Positions 6,811 through 14,966 of a stretch of DNA of 32,353 bases are shown piece by piece (the stretch's first letter is position 1; every line of letters begins with the position of its first letter). Source of the DNA: CALMFQ01 sp964495595 (GTDB taxonomy: Bacteria; Pseudomonadota; Gammaproteobacteria; Burkholderiales; SCOH01); assembly GCA_964495595.1 (NCBI GenBank), contig CAZBWH010000034.1:1-32353 (forward strand), read 5' to 3'. Under the pieces are notes generated by a model, which was not told the DNA's origin, ran no database searches, and saw only the letters and a list, made by a program, of their open reading frames with translations. Position numbers and translations under genes: made by a program.

Positions 6811-7599
6811 TCACCCCAATCCAGCCTGCCTGAGCCGTTCGAACAGACAAACCGCTGCAGCAGTAGCAACATTCAACGACTCGACACCGCCAGGCATTGG
6901 AATCTTCACTCGCAGATCAGCCCGGGAGGCCAGCGACGGCCCCACCCCCTGCCCTTCATTACCGAAAACCAGTGCAATCGGGCCGGTCAGGTCTGCCGCA
7001 TACAGGCTACAGGCGTCCTGCAGCTGCGTCACCATCACCTTGCCGACAAATCCGGCAGCCACCCCTTGCAAATCGGCATGGCTGAACACCGACGTCACGA
7101 AATGCCCCCCCATGCCTGCGCGCATGGCCTTTGGTGACCACACGTCGGCACAGTCCGGATCGAGATAGACGGCATCTGCCCCAGCTGCTGCGGCCGTCCG
7201 AACAATCGTGCCAACGTTCCCGGGGTCCTGCACCCCTTCCAGCAAAACCAGACAGGCCGGCCTTGTGGGCTGCATTGGGGTTGGCAGCGCCACTTGCATC
7301 AGGATTCCTACCTGAGGGTGAATTTCAAAGCACTCGGCAAACAGCCTGTCAGCAATATGCAGCCGAGGAATCTGTGTAGGCAAGCTCTCGCACAACGAGG
7401 CAATTTCTGCATTGGCCGCAGCGGCTTGGGCGAGCACCACACGCTCTGGCACCCATCCCTCGGCCAGACATGTCTGGCCAAGGTGAATTCCCTCCACCAG
7501 CAGTTGTCGCTTCAGCCGCCTGCAACGGGCAGACTGATAGAGCTTGTGCAACTCTTTCAGCGTGGCATTCTGAGCCGAGGAGACGAGGATGTCCAACAT
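6811..7599 (-). CDS. TrmH/SpoU-family RNA 2'-O-methyltransferase
   Basis: A 262-residue SPOUT enzyme that methylates a ribose 2'-OH in rRNA or tRNA. An N-terminal substrate-binding region (about 1-100, with LLVEGIHLGQTCLAEGW) precedes the knotted catalytic domain. Motif 1 is LEGVQDPGNVGTIVRTA (Asn128, catalytic Arg134), motif 2 is ALVFGNEGQGV (Glu215), and motif 3 is KIPMPGGVESLNVATAAAV (SLN at 241-243). It resembles RlmB and TsnR-like members, but the exact nucleotide target cannot be read from sequence, so no symbol is given. In many betaproteobacteria a gene of this kind directly follows rnhB; here motAB and two other genes lie between. An AGG lies 7 nt before the ATG. Confidence 0.9.
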   Translation of the reverse strand: MLDILVSSAQNATLKELHKLYQSARCRRLKRQLLVEGIHLGQTCLAEGWVPERVVLAQAAAANAEIASLCESLPTQIPRLHIADRLFAECFEIHPQVGILMQVALPTPMQPTRPACLVLLEGVQDPGNVGTIVRTAAAAGADAVYLDPDCADVWSPKAMRAGMGGHFVTSVFSHADLQGVAAGFVGKVMVTQLQDACSLYAADLTGPIALVFGNEGQGVGPSLASRADLRVKIPMPGGVESLNVATAAAVCLFERLRQAGLG

Positions 7600-7672
7600 G
7601 GTATGGCCTGAAAAAAATCGCGATTGGACAGGGCTCGAGCGTTTCTGTCAAACCCGCTGACAGCTGGCCTGA

Positions 7673-9142
7673 TCAAGATCCAGCCGGAGCCAGTTGAGCC
7701 AGACGAGAGTTGGCGAACTGGCAGAGTTGCTTGAATTGCTGATACTGGATATCAGTCATCGGCACCTTTGAGGCCTGATCAGCCAGCAACAAACCAATCG
7801 GCGTGCGCTCGACAAACAGCGACATGGCAAACCATTCCCCCTGGCCTACGCAAGCACCCCAGCCATCCGGCAGATGAGGCCGAAGCTGGGCTTCATTCAG
7901 GGAGTTCAACCAGATGCCGGAAGGCTTCTCCAGCAGGCGGGATAACAGATTGGCTGGCTTGAGCGCAAATGAAAACTGCCGAATCGGGTCGTCGCTGGCA
8001 GCGCCTTGCACGTGCCTCGCCACCAGTCGCCCACCATCCGTTGACAGCAGAGCCAGAACCACTCTTCGCACTTGCGTAACGCTGATCAGCCCCTGAATCA
8101 CCGCTCCGAGCACCCGATTCGAACTATCCGCAGTCAATATCCGATCGCGCACCTGCTGCAGCGAGGGGCCATCGTCCGCTACAGGTTTTTGCGTTGAAGA
8201 GGCCAGCACAAACTGCGCCCTGGCAGGAGTAGGCTGCGGCCAGTCACCCGGCAATAAGGGAAGCCAGCAGGCTGCGGGCGCGCAAATCGCGGAGTGACTC
8301 CATTCACGTGCATGGTCGACGGCTGACCGTCTCACTCGTGCCCACACCCAATCTCGATCCTTGCGCAACAGTCCGGCTAGTTCGTCAAGCATCGGTTGCA
8401 TAGCTGCCGATGACCAGCCGCTGACGCTTAAACGAGCCAATGCAACCGCCAGTCGGACTGTCTCATAGCGGGCGTTAGGCTCATCATCCGGGGCAAGCAG
8501 GGATTGCAAGCCATCAGACAAGCCCGCGAGCTGAAGCAAACGCTGGCGAACATCCATCAGGGAGGCGCCCAGCCTGGCCCGCTGCCATTCGACATCGTCC
8601 TGCCAGGTGTTGTGGTGCCAATGCCCCCAGTTGCTGGCGACCTCAGGCGCATGTAATGCCAGGTGGCAACTGGCCAGATTATCCAGTAAAGCCGCAACAT
8701 AGATTTCATCCGGACGCATGTCCAGCCTGGCAACAGCAAAATCATAGGCAAACCGTGCGGCTTGCCTGGCTTGCATGATCTGGTCGATCAGCCGGACGTA
8801 GCTGGCTGAATTCGGTGCCAAACGCTGTTCGATCAATGGCAGTTGCCCGAACCGCTGGAAAAAGCTTTCGCATCCCAGCAGTCGGAGTGCCGCCTCAATA
8901 CTGATCACCTCAGCAGCCAGCCCCCCCCGCTGTCGCCCGCTGACCGCCTTGAGCACCAGGAACGCCAGAAAGGGATCGATCTGGACAATCGAGGCAATCT
9001 GGCCGGCCGATGGCTCGGGAGTCTGCTCTCGCAGGCGCTGCAACCGGGCAGCAGTGTCCATAAGGATCGCCAGTGGCTGGGTCTTCCAACGATCGATCCA
9101 TTGGCCCGCCGTTGCGGCACCGCTATTTGGCGTGACTGCCAT
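7673..9142 (-). CDS. HDOD-domain protein with C-terminal GAF-like region
   Basis: A 489-residue cytosolic protein. About residues 20-230 look like an HDOD domain (QPLAILMDTAARLQRLRE, IVQIDPFLAFLVLKAVSG, ISIEAALRLLGCESFFQRF), a degenerate HD-type domain usually found in signalling proteins and generally not an active phosphohydrolase. About residues 345-489 (VLGAVIQGLISVTQVRRVVLALLSTDGGRL ... WFAMSLFVERTPIGLLLADQ) read like a GAF sensor fold. ATG 9142 overlaps the end of the upstream methyltransferase gene by 20 nt; a longer reading to 9211 would overlap by 89 nt and adds no recognisable sequence. An 8-G run lies in the coding strand at 8931-8938. It is co-directional with motAB, so a role in motility or second-messenger signalling is possible but unproven. 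Confidence 0.8.
   Translation of the reverse strand: MAVTPNSGAATAGQWIDRWKTQPLAILMDTAARLQRLREQTPEPSAGQIASIVQIDPFLAFLVLKAVSGRQRGGLAAEVISIEAALRLLGCESFFQRFGQLPLIEQRLAPNSASYVRLIDQIMQARQAARFAYDFAVARLDMRPDEIYVAALLDNLASCHLALHAPEVASNWGHWHHNTWQDDVEWQRARLGASLMDVRQRLLQLAGLSDGLQSLLAPDDEPNARYETVRLAVALARLSVSGWSSAAMQPMLDELAGLLRKDRDWVWARVRRSAVDHAREWSHSAICAPAACWLPLLPGDWPQPTPARAQFVLASSTQKPVADDGPSLQQVRDRILTADSSNRVLGAVIQGLISVTQVRRVVLALLSTDGGRLVARHVQGAASDDPIRQFSFALKPANLLSRLLEKPSGIWLNSLNEAQLRPHLPDGWGACVGQGEWFAMSLFVERTPIGLLLADQASKVPMTDIQYQQFKQLCQFANSRLAQLAPAGS
8931..8938 (-). repeat. G8 homopolymer in the HDOD gene
   Basis: Eight G in the coding strand (codons CGG GGG GGG CTG, R-G-G-L). One-base slippage here would truncate the protein after about 75 residues. 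Confidence 0.6.
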
Positions 9143-9944
9143 CGGGTATTCGCCAGAAATAAAGGGTCGAATCGTTCCAGTCAGAGACAGTTTCCTGCCG
9201 TTCCGGCGCAACCCCTGGAACCGGAAAGCTGTTGCTCACCAGATAACTGCCTGGCCGCATTTCCTGACACGCTTTATCCCACAGGCGGGCCATGGGCTCG
9301 GGAGAGAGGTACGCGTACACTACATCGTAGCGCCCCAGATTCACCTGCCATAGGCTGCCCAAAGTAACACCACACCCCGAACGGCACCATATCTGACGTA
9401 ACCGGGCGATCAACCAGGGAAGCATGGCGGATTCAACGCCATCAATCTGTGCCGACGGAACCCGGTGCTGCAAGCCTGCGATCAGTCCTCCCGTGCCGCA
9501 ACCGATATCGATCAGTCGTTTAGGCTCCGGACGCAGCGACAATAGCCATGCGGCCAGCGCATCCTGAACCGCTACGCTGGACAGGAACAAGGGAACCCGG
9601 TCACGAACCAGGTTGCCGAACAGTAAAACCAACGCCAGAAGAATGAATGGTGAGGCAAATTGCAGCCCGTGGCTGGCACTGGCAATCAGTAACAGTGGCC
9701 AGAAGCAGACCTGGATACCCAACCACCAGACCGGCAATCTGAACCGGGCACTCAACCCAGCAGCAAGAATACCCTGTAGCAACGCCACCGATAGCACTCC
9801 GGCTTCCCGCAAAGGAGTGAGCACCACCAGCAGCACGGTAACCGGCAGTACCGCTAACTGGATCAGCAAGGCCTGCACACTGACCGGAAGTTGGCTAATC
9901 CGCTTTGCCAACGCCTGCCTCTTGCTTGGAAGCTGACGTCGCAT
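9123..9944 (-). CDS. Membrane-anchored class I SAM methyltransferase-like protein
   Basis: A 273-residue protein with two halves. Residues 1-19 are strongly basic. About four hydrophobic helices follow (roughly 21-43, 48-65, 70-90, 97-113), placing the basic N-terminus and the catalytic half in the cytoplasm. The C-terminal half is a Rossmann methyltransferase: motif I RLIDIGCGTGGLIAGL (143-158), a post-I acidic strand IDGVESA, and motif IV-like YDVVYAYLSPEPM. ATG 9944 is chosen because GGAG lies 6 nt upstream; ATGs at 9959 and 9998 lack this. That start overlaps motB by 50 nt, and the stop overlaps the HDOD gene by 20 nt, so it is likely translated from the motAB transcript. Substrate unknown; a lipid, quinone or membrane protein would fit the anchoring. 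Confidence 0.75.
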   Translation of the reverse strand: MRRQLPSKRQALAKRISQLPVSVQALLIQLAVLPVTVLLVVLTPLREAGVLSVALLQGILAAGLSARFRLPVWWLGIQVCFWPLLLIASASHGLQFASPFILLALVLLFGNLVRDRVPLFLSSVAVQDALAAWLLSLRPEPKRLIDIGCGTGGLIAGLQHRVPSAQIDGVESAMLPWLIARLRQIWCRSGCGVTLGSLWQVNLGRYDVVYAYLSPEPMARLWDKACQEMRPGSYLVSNSFPVPGVAPERQETVSDWNDSTLYFWRIPDGSHAK

Positions 9945-10839
9945 CAGCTGCTCCGCCATCAATGAGCGTCTGGGCGTCAACTGCTTTGCCCGCCTCACGC
10001 ATGATGCTTTCTTCCGTCTCCTGATTCAGTACGGTGATGCTGATCCGGCGATTGATCGGGTTCAAAACATTGTCCCGATCAAACGGAGTCGCCGACGCCA
10101 GGCCCACCACCCGAATGATCTTTTCATCCTTGATCCCTCCGGCCAGCAGCTCCCGCCGGCAAGCGTTGGCCCGATCAGAAGACAGTTCCCAGTTACTGTA
10201 ACCGAATTCCCCGGATGGAAATGGCTTGGCGTCGGTATGGCCGGCAATACTGATTCTGTTAGGCACTTCGTTCAACAGCGAAGCAATCTCGCGCAGGATT
10301 TCCCGAGTGTAAGACTTGACGTCTGCCGAGCCGGAATCAAACATCGGCCGATTCTGCTCATCGACAATCTGGATTCTGAGTCCTTCGGCAGTCATGTCGA
10401 TCAACATCTGATTCTTGAATTGCGCCAGCGTGGGTTTTGCCTTAACCAGCTGCTCCAGATGCTGCTGCAGATCCTGCAGCATCTTCATCTCACGCTTGCG
10501 GCTTTCGGCACGGTTAAGTGCGTGTTTCGGCTGCGTATCACCGCGCTTGACCTGCCCTGCGCTACGACTCAGATCCTGCCCGCCCCCCTTGATCAAACTG
10601 TCGGCATCTCCGCTGCCCGACCCACCCGACAAAGCCACTTTCAATGGAGACTTGAACTGATCGGCAATCCCCTTCAGATCACCCTTACTGGTCGATCCCA
10701 GCAACCACATCAACAGGAAAAAGGCCATCATCGCCGTCACAAAGTCGGCATAGGCAATCTTCCACGCCCCGCCATGGTGCCCGCCCCCACCTTTCTTGAT
10801 TTTCTTGACAATTATCGGGCGCTGCGAATCATCGCTCAT
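9895..10839 (-). CDS. motB: Flagellar motor stator protein MotB
   Basis: With MotA it forms the proton-driven stator of the flagellar motor. A short basic cytosolic N-terminus (RPIIVKKIKKGGGGHHGGAWKIAYADFVTAMMAF) leads into one membrane helix carrying the essential proton-binding Asp32 (ADFVTAM), which indicates H+ coupling. A periplasmic linker with plug-like segment follows, then an OmpA/MotB peptidoglycan-binding domain (about 170-280; ISIAGHTDAKPFP, NWELSSDRANACRREL, NPINRRISITVL). The C-terminal 30 residues are an Ala-rich tail. 314 residues is normal. GAGG lies 8 nt upstream of the ATG, which is 11 nt after the motA stop. The last 50 nt overlap the start of the membrane methyltransferase gene. 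Confidence 0.97.
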   Translation of the reverse strand: MSDDSQRPIIVKKIKKGGGGHHGGAWKIAYADFVTAMMAFFLLMWLLGSTSKGDLKGIADQFKSPLKVALSGGSGSGDADSLIKGGGQDLSRSAGQVKRGDTQPKHALNRAESRKREMKMLQDLQQHLEQLVKAKPTLAQFKNQMLIDMTAEGLRIQIVDEQNRPMFDSGSADVKSYTREILREIASLLNEVPNRISIAGHTDAKPFPSGEFGYSNWELSSDRANACRRELLAGGIKDEKIIRVVGLASATPFDRDNVLNPINRRISITVLNQETEESIMREAGKAVDAQTLIDGGAADATSASKQEAGVGKAD

Positions 10840-10850
10840 GGCTCACGACC

Positions 10851-11711
10851 TCATTTACCCTTGGTGCTCTTGACATGCTCTTCAAGCTCTTTGAAGCTCG
10901 GCCGATCCACGCTATCCATGACTTTTCGACCAAACTCGACAGCCACCTGAGGCGCATAGCCATTCAGGCTGGCGAGCAGAATCGTCTTGATGGTCTGGTA
11001 CACACGGCTGGATTCGTTGGCTTTGGCTTCCAGCACTTTGGCCAGCGGACCCACGAATCCGTACGCCAGCAGAATACCCAGAAAGGTGCCGACCAGAGCG
11101 TGGGCGATCAAAATCCCCAGCTCTGCTGGCGGCAGGGCCACGTTCTCCATGGTATGCACCACCCCCATCACAGCGGCGACGATGCCGAATGCGGGCAGGC
11201 CATCCGCTAGCGTCGTGACCGCATGCGACGGTTCCAAGGCTTCGTGATGATGCCCCTCGATTTCGATGTCCATTAGATTTTCGATTTCGAATGCATTCAG
11301 ATTGCCACCGACCATCAAACGCAAGTAATCCGCAATGAATTCGGTGACATGATGGTCATGGGCAATATTGGGGTACTTGGAAAAAATGGGGGAGGCCTCA
11401 GGGTTTTCGACATCTCCTTCGACTGACATCAACCCTTCCTTCCGGATCTTGGACAGCAGCTCAAAGTGAAGTGCGTACAAGTCCATGAAAAAAGCCTTGT
11501 TGTACGGCGAACCCTTGAACACTGTAGGCAAGGCTTTAAGGGTTAATTTGAGAGATTTGCCACCATAGGCAACGACCCACGCCCCCAAGGCGCCACCAAA
11601 AATCATGACCACTTCCAGCGGCTGCCATAAACCTGCCAAATGGCCGCCTGCTGCAGCGTATCCGCCAAAAATCATTGCGCAGGCAACAACGTATCCGATG
11701 ATGACAAACAT
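10851..11711 (-). CDS. motA: Flagellar motor stator protein MotA
   Basis: Stator ion-channel subunit with four membrane helices: MFVIIGYVVACAMIFGGY at the N-terminus, a second around LEVVMIFGGALGAWVVAYGG, and the pair GLPAFGIVAAVMGVVHTM and IAHALVGTFLGILLAYGFVGPLA, which carry the conserved prolines that face MotB Asp32. The large cytosolic loop between helices 2 and 3 has the charged residues that contact the rotor (for example KYPNIAHDHHVTEF region). ATG 11711 gives 286 residues, the usual size, with GGAG 10 nt upstream; the in-frame extension to 11825 has no MotA similarity. First gene of motA-motB-methyltransferase-HDOD-RNA methyltransferase. Confidence 0.97.
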   Translation of the reverse strand: MFVIIGYVVACAMIFGGYAAAGGHLAGLWQPLEVVMIFGGALGAWVVAYGGKSLKLTLKALPTVFKGSPYNKAFFMDLYALHFELLSKIRKEGLMSVEGDVENPEASPIFSKYPNIAHDHHVTEFIADYLRLMVGGNLNAFEIENLMDIEIEGHHHEALEPSHAVTTLADGLPAFGIVAAVMGVVHTMENVALPPAELGILIAHALVGTFLGILLAYGFVGPLAKVLEAKANESSRVYQTIKTILLASLNGYAPQVAVEFGRKVMDSVDRPSFKELEEHVKSTKGK

Positions 11712-11963
11712 GCGTACCAAACTCCGGTAGGAATGACTGAGGGTGCATAGCCTGCAAAATACCGGCAAGGGAACCGCCTTGCCCTGCGGTATGGCGGCCG
11801 GATTCGCTCGGCTGGATGCGCTCAACGGGTGCCAAACGTTGAATCAGGACTCCCGCATGGCTCCCTGCCAGCGAAATGCCGATCAGGACAACTTTATATG
11901 TTTAAGCCATACATGCCGCTTCGTCCAGCGCAACTTGGCCAGACAGGGGCTGCTCACAGGCGT
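11712..11963 (-). other. motA upstream region with a hairpin
   Basis: This 252 bp gap between rnhB and motA contains no gene I can support. A perfect inverted repeat, GGCAAGG (11764-11770) and CCTTGCC (11777-11783), lies in what would be the motA leader; on the minus strand it is followed by GGTATTTTG, a poor terminator. A flagellar sigma-28 promoter would be expected for motA. A TAAAG on the minus strand near 11890-11896 resembles its -35, but no GCCGATAA-like -10 lies at the right distance, so no promoter is called. Confidence 0.3.
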
Positions 11964-12542
11964 CTAGAAGAGCGTACGCTGGGCGGTCTGTTGTCTGACC
12001 GGGCCAAAGCTGAGTCGATGTTCATCGATTGGCCCCAGGCGCGCCAGCGCCTGCAGATGTTCGGGCGTCGGATAGCCCTTGTTCCGATCGAATCCATAGT
12101 CAGGATAGCGTTGATGCAATGCCAGCATGTCTGCATCACGAGCGGTCTTGGCCAGGATCGAAGCAGCAGAGATCGACTCGACCAGAGCATCGCCTTTCAC
12201 AATGGCCCGGGCGGGCACGGCAAATTCCGGCAAGCGATTGCCATCCACCAGGACCTCATCCGGTATCAGCTGCAAGCCTGCAACCGCGCGCTGCATGGCC
12301 AGCATGGTAGCCTGCAGGATGTTCAACTGATCTATCTCGCGCGCAGAGGCACTGGCAATCGACCATGCCAAGGCGCGCGCCCGAATCATTTCCGCCAACG
12401 CCTCGCGCCTGGCAGGAGACAACTTTTTTGAATCTTTCACACCGGCAATACCATGATCAGCAGGCAGGATCACCGCTGCCGCAAACACGGCACCGACCAA
12501 TGGTCCACGGCCAGCTTCGTCGACGCCACAAATCCTGTTCAT
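11964..12542 (-). CDS. rnhB: Ribonuclease HII
   Basis: Cleaves RNA in RNA-DNA hybrids and starts removal of single ribonucleotides from DNA. The protein of 192 residues begins MNRICGVDEAGRGPLVG, with catalytic Asp8 and Glu9. The third acidic residue is Asp100 in LVDGNRLP, and KGDALVESISAASILAKTARD carries the fourth acidic position. GYPTPEHLQAL and the C-terminal HRLSFGPVRQ are family blocks. The ATG overlaps the lpxB stop by 4 nt (ATGA), so it is translationally coupled to lpxB; lpxB-rnhB adjacency is widespread in proteobacteria. Confidence 0.97.
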   Translation of the reverse strand: MNRICGVDEAGRGPLVGAVFAAAVILPADHGIAGVKDSKKLSPARREALAEMIRARALAWSIASASAREIDQLNILQATMLAMQRAVAGLQLIPDEVLVDGNRLPEFAVPARAIVKGDALVESISAASILAKTARDADMLALHQRYPDYGFDRNKGYPTPEHLQALARLGPIDEHRLSFGPVRQQTAQRTLF

Positions 12543-13720
12543 CTGGTAACAGTCTTGAGGTATGGAGCAATGGCATCCGCTGCACGCTCGGCGGTGTTCT
12601 GCCGCAACAGGTGATGGATACGGCCAAACTCCTGCTGCAGCTGGTCGGTTACCTGTCGATGAGATACCAGATTGCCGAGCGCTTGGGCGAGATTGAGTGG
12701 AGTCGCCTCATCCTGCAGGATTTCGGGGACGATAAATCGTCCCGCCAGCACATTGGGCAATCCAATGTACGGTAGATATTTGCGATGCCACATCAAGCGG
12801 TAAGTCAGGCTGGCTACCTTGTAGGTAATCACCATCGGGCGTTTCAACAAGGCTGTTTCCAGCGTGGCAGTACCGGACGCGACCAGTACGGCATCCGCTG
12901 CAACGATGGCATCGTGGGCATGGCCGAACATGATCCTGATGGGTAATTGGCTAGCGGCCTGCCGGTAGATTTCCTGCTGGAAGATGTCACGTGTCTGGCG
13001 GCTGATCAGTGGCACTAGAAACACGGCTTGCGGAAACTGCTGATGCAGGAGTTGCATCGTCTGGATGTAGCAGGCTGCCAAGCTGCGAACCTCGCTTTGG
13101 CGGCTGCCCGGGAGAAAAGCAAAGACCAAACCTTGCATGGGGAGTCGCATTTGCTCACGAACCCCCGGCCGGTCGGGCTGATCGGGAAACACATCAGCCA
13201 AGGGATGGCCGACATATGAAACGGGTATGCCCGCACGCTGATAAAGCGGAGGTTCCATCGGAAATAGCGCCAGCATGTGGGACACGCTTCGGCCGACCTT
13301 CTTGATCCGCTCGCCACGCCATGCCCAGATCGACGGGCTGACGTAATGAATGGTCGGAATGCCAGCGGACTTTAACTTCGCCTCAAGGCCAAAGTTGAAA
13401 TCCGGTGCGTCAATGCCGATGAACACATCTGGCTTGTCAGCCAGCAGCATGCGTTGCAGTGATTTGCGAATGCGCAGGATGGCGCGAAGATTACGCAGCA
13501 CCTCAACATAACCATTGACGGCCAGGGTTTCCATCGGGAACAAGGAACGACAGCCTGCGGATTGCATGCGCGGGCCGCCAATACCGACAAATTCGGCCGA
13601 TGGAAACCGGGCCAACAAGGCGGAAATCAGCATGCCGCCCAATAGATCACCCGATGCCTCACCAGCAACAATGGCAATCCGCAAGCGAGCCTGAGGAGAA
13701 AATACGGGTGCAACAGACAT
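12539..13720 (-). CDS. lpxB: Lipid-A-disaccharide synthase
   Basis: A GT19 glycosyltransferase that joins UDP-2,3-diacylglucosamine and lipid X to form the tetraacyl disaccharide core of lipid A at the inner membrane. At 393 residues it has the standard length. Recognisable blocks are IAIVAGEASGDLLGG (N-terminal nucleotide-binding fold), GIGGPRMQSAG, IGIDAPDFNFGLE, HYVSPSIWAWRGERIKKVGR, and FLPGSRQSEVR; the C-terminal half has ASGTATLETALLKRPMVITYK and the amphipathic region YLPYIGLPNVLAGRFIVPE. No good Shine-Dalgarno precedes the ATG at 13720. There is a 26 nt gap after lpxA and a 4 nt overlap with rnhB. Confidence 0.97.
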   Translation of the reverse strand: MSVAPVFSPQARLRIAIVAGEASGDLLGGMLISALLARFPSAEFVGIGGPRMQSAGCRSLFPMETLAVNGYVEVLRNLRAILRIRKSLQRMLLADKPDVFIGIDAPDFNFGLEAKLKSAGIPTIHYVSPSIWAWRGERIKKVGRSVSHMLALFPMEPPLYQRAGIPVSYVGHPLADVFPDQPDRPGVREQMRLPMQGLVFAFLPGSRQSEVRSLAACYIQTMQLLHQQFPQAVFLVPLISRQTRDIFQQEIYRQAASQLPIRIMFGHAHDAIVAADAVLVASGTATLETALLKRPMVITYKVASLTYRLMWHRKYLPYIGLPNVLAGRFIVPEILQDEATPLNLAQALGNLVSHRQVTDQLQQEFGRIHHLLRQNTAERAADAIAPYLKTVTR

Positions 13721-13746
13721 GATGGGAGAACACTAATCGCAACGGG

Positions 13747-14526
13747 TCAGCGAATCAGTCCCCGTTCTGCCGTCGAAATGAATCTGGTCAGCACTGCGAT
13801 TTCCGGGCAATCCACGGCTTGCTGCTCCAGTTGCCGCAAAGCCTCTTCTAGGGTCAATCCCTGGCGATACAGCGTTTTATAGGCTCGCTTGATGACTGCA
13901 ATGGCAGCCGAGCTGAACCCCCGCCGCCGCAAGCCTTCGCTATTGATCCCGGCTGGCCTGGCCCGGTTGCCCGCCGCTGTAACATAAGGCGGAACATCCT
14001 GAGATACCGCAGCCGTAAACGCGGTCATGGCATGTGCGCCAATCTTGCAGAACTGGTGTATGGTAGTAAAACCTCCCAGGAACACCCAGTCATCCAGATG
14101 GACATGGCCCGCCAAGGTCGCATTATTGGCCAGGACCGCATGATTTCCGATCTGGCAATCATGTGCCACATGAACATAGGCCATGATCCAGTTATCACTG
14201 CCAACACGGGTCACTCCGCCATCCTGGATCGTACCGGTATTCAGGGTACAAAACTCCCGGATAGTATTGCGATCACCGATTTCCAGTCGGGTGGGTTCAC
14301 CTGCATATTTTTTGTCTTGCGGCGCGGCGCCAATCGAAGCGAACTGGAAGATCCGGTTATCACAACCAATGTGGGTCACCCCTTCAACGACAACATGCGG
14401 ACCGATCTGTGTGCCGGAACCAATAACCACATCCGGTCCGATCACACAATAGGCGCCCACTGCCACGTCCGGTGCCAATTGGGCATCAGGATGAATGACT
14501 GCTGTGGAATGGATCAGATTGCTCAT
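13747..14526 (-). CDS. lpxA: UDP-N-acetylglucosamine O-acyltransferase
   Basis: First enzyme of lipid A synthesis; transfers a 3-hydroxyacyl chain from ACP to UDP-GlcNAc. A left-handed beta helix is evident from hexapeptide repeats over residues 5-190 (for example VAVGAYCVIGPDVVIGSG). The catalytic His is His122 in MAYVHVAHDCQIGNHAVLAN (His125 in E. coli), and DKKYAGEPTRLEIGDRN and NSEGLRRRGF are family signatures; a helical C-terminus follows. 259 residues is normal. The start overlaps the fabZ stop by 4 nt, typical of the fabZ-lpxA pair. Confidence 0.97.
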   Translation of the reverse strand: MSNLIHSTAVIHPDAQLAPDVAVGAYCVIGPDVVIGSGTQIGPHVVVEGVTHIGCDNRIFQFASIGAAPQDKKYAGEPTRLEIGDRNTIREFCTLNTGTIQDGGVTRVGSDNWIMAYVHVAHDCQIGNHAVLANNATLAGHVHLDDWVFLGGFTTIHQFCKIGAHAMTAFTAAVSQDVPPYVTAAGNRARPAGINSEGLRRRGFSSAAIAVIKRAYKTLYRQGLTLEEALRQLEQQAVDCPEIAVLTRFISTAERGLIR

Positions 14527-14966
14527 TGATTTCCCCGCTCAGCCACCATGATTTCGGCCTCTGCAGCCAGTTGGTCGTCAACCAGCGCTGTGGCAGCAAA
14601 CTTCCAGACACCCCGCACCTGGCGCAACAAGCTGACCTTTAGGTCCAGCCGGTCACCTGCAGTGACCGGGTGCTTGAATCGGGCAGAGTCAATCCCGGCA
14701 AAGTAGCAGATGACATTAGCCTCGGTTTTTCCCCGTGTCTGATACGCCAGCAAACCGGCCGCCTGCGCCAGAGCCTCGATGATCAACACACCAGGCATGA
14801 CCGGATGCCCGGGAAAGTGGCCATTGAAGAACGGCTCGTTGATGGTCACTTGCTTGTAGGCATGAATGTGCTTGCCAGCCTCGCATGAAACCACCCGATC
14901 CACGAGCAGAAACGGATACCGATGTGGTAACGCATCAAGGATCTGCCTGATATCCATGCTAGTCAT
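14523..14966 (-). CDS. fabZ: 3-hydroxyacyl-ACP dehydratase FabZ
   Basis: Hot-dog-fold dehydratase acting on 3-hydroxyacyl-ACP in fatty acid elongation; it competes with LpxA and LpxD for the same substrate, so co-transcription helps balance membrane phospholipid and lipid A. Signature LPHRYPFLLVDRV near the N-terminus and the catalytic helix NGHFPGHPVMPGVLIIEALAQ with His54 and Glu64. ATG 14966 is chosen because AAGGAG lies 6-7 nt upstream; it overlaps the lpxD stop by 8 nt. A second ATG at 14957 (MDIRQIL) is possible. 147 residues is normal. Confidence 0.96.
   Translation of the reverse strand: MTSMDIRQILDALPHRYPFLLVDRVVSCEAGKHIHAYKQVTINEPFFNGHFPGHPVMPGVLIIEALAQAAGLLAYQTRGKTEANVICYFAGIDSARFKHPVTAGDRLDLKVSLLRQVRGVWKFAATALVDDQLAAEAEIMVAERGNQ

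Noticed and set aside
7616..7625. Palindrome AATCGCGATT upstream of the RNA methyltransferase gene
   Set aside because: Single 10 bp palindrome without loop or second copy; likely chance.
11860..11905. Flagellar sigma-28 promoter for motA
   Set aside because: TAAAG is present on the minus strand, but the -10 GCCGATAA-like element is absent at the needed spacing.
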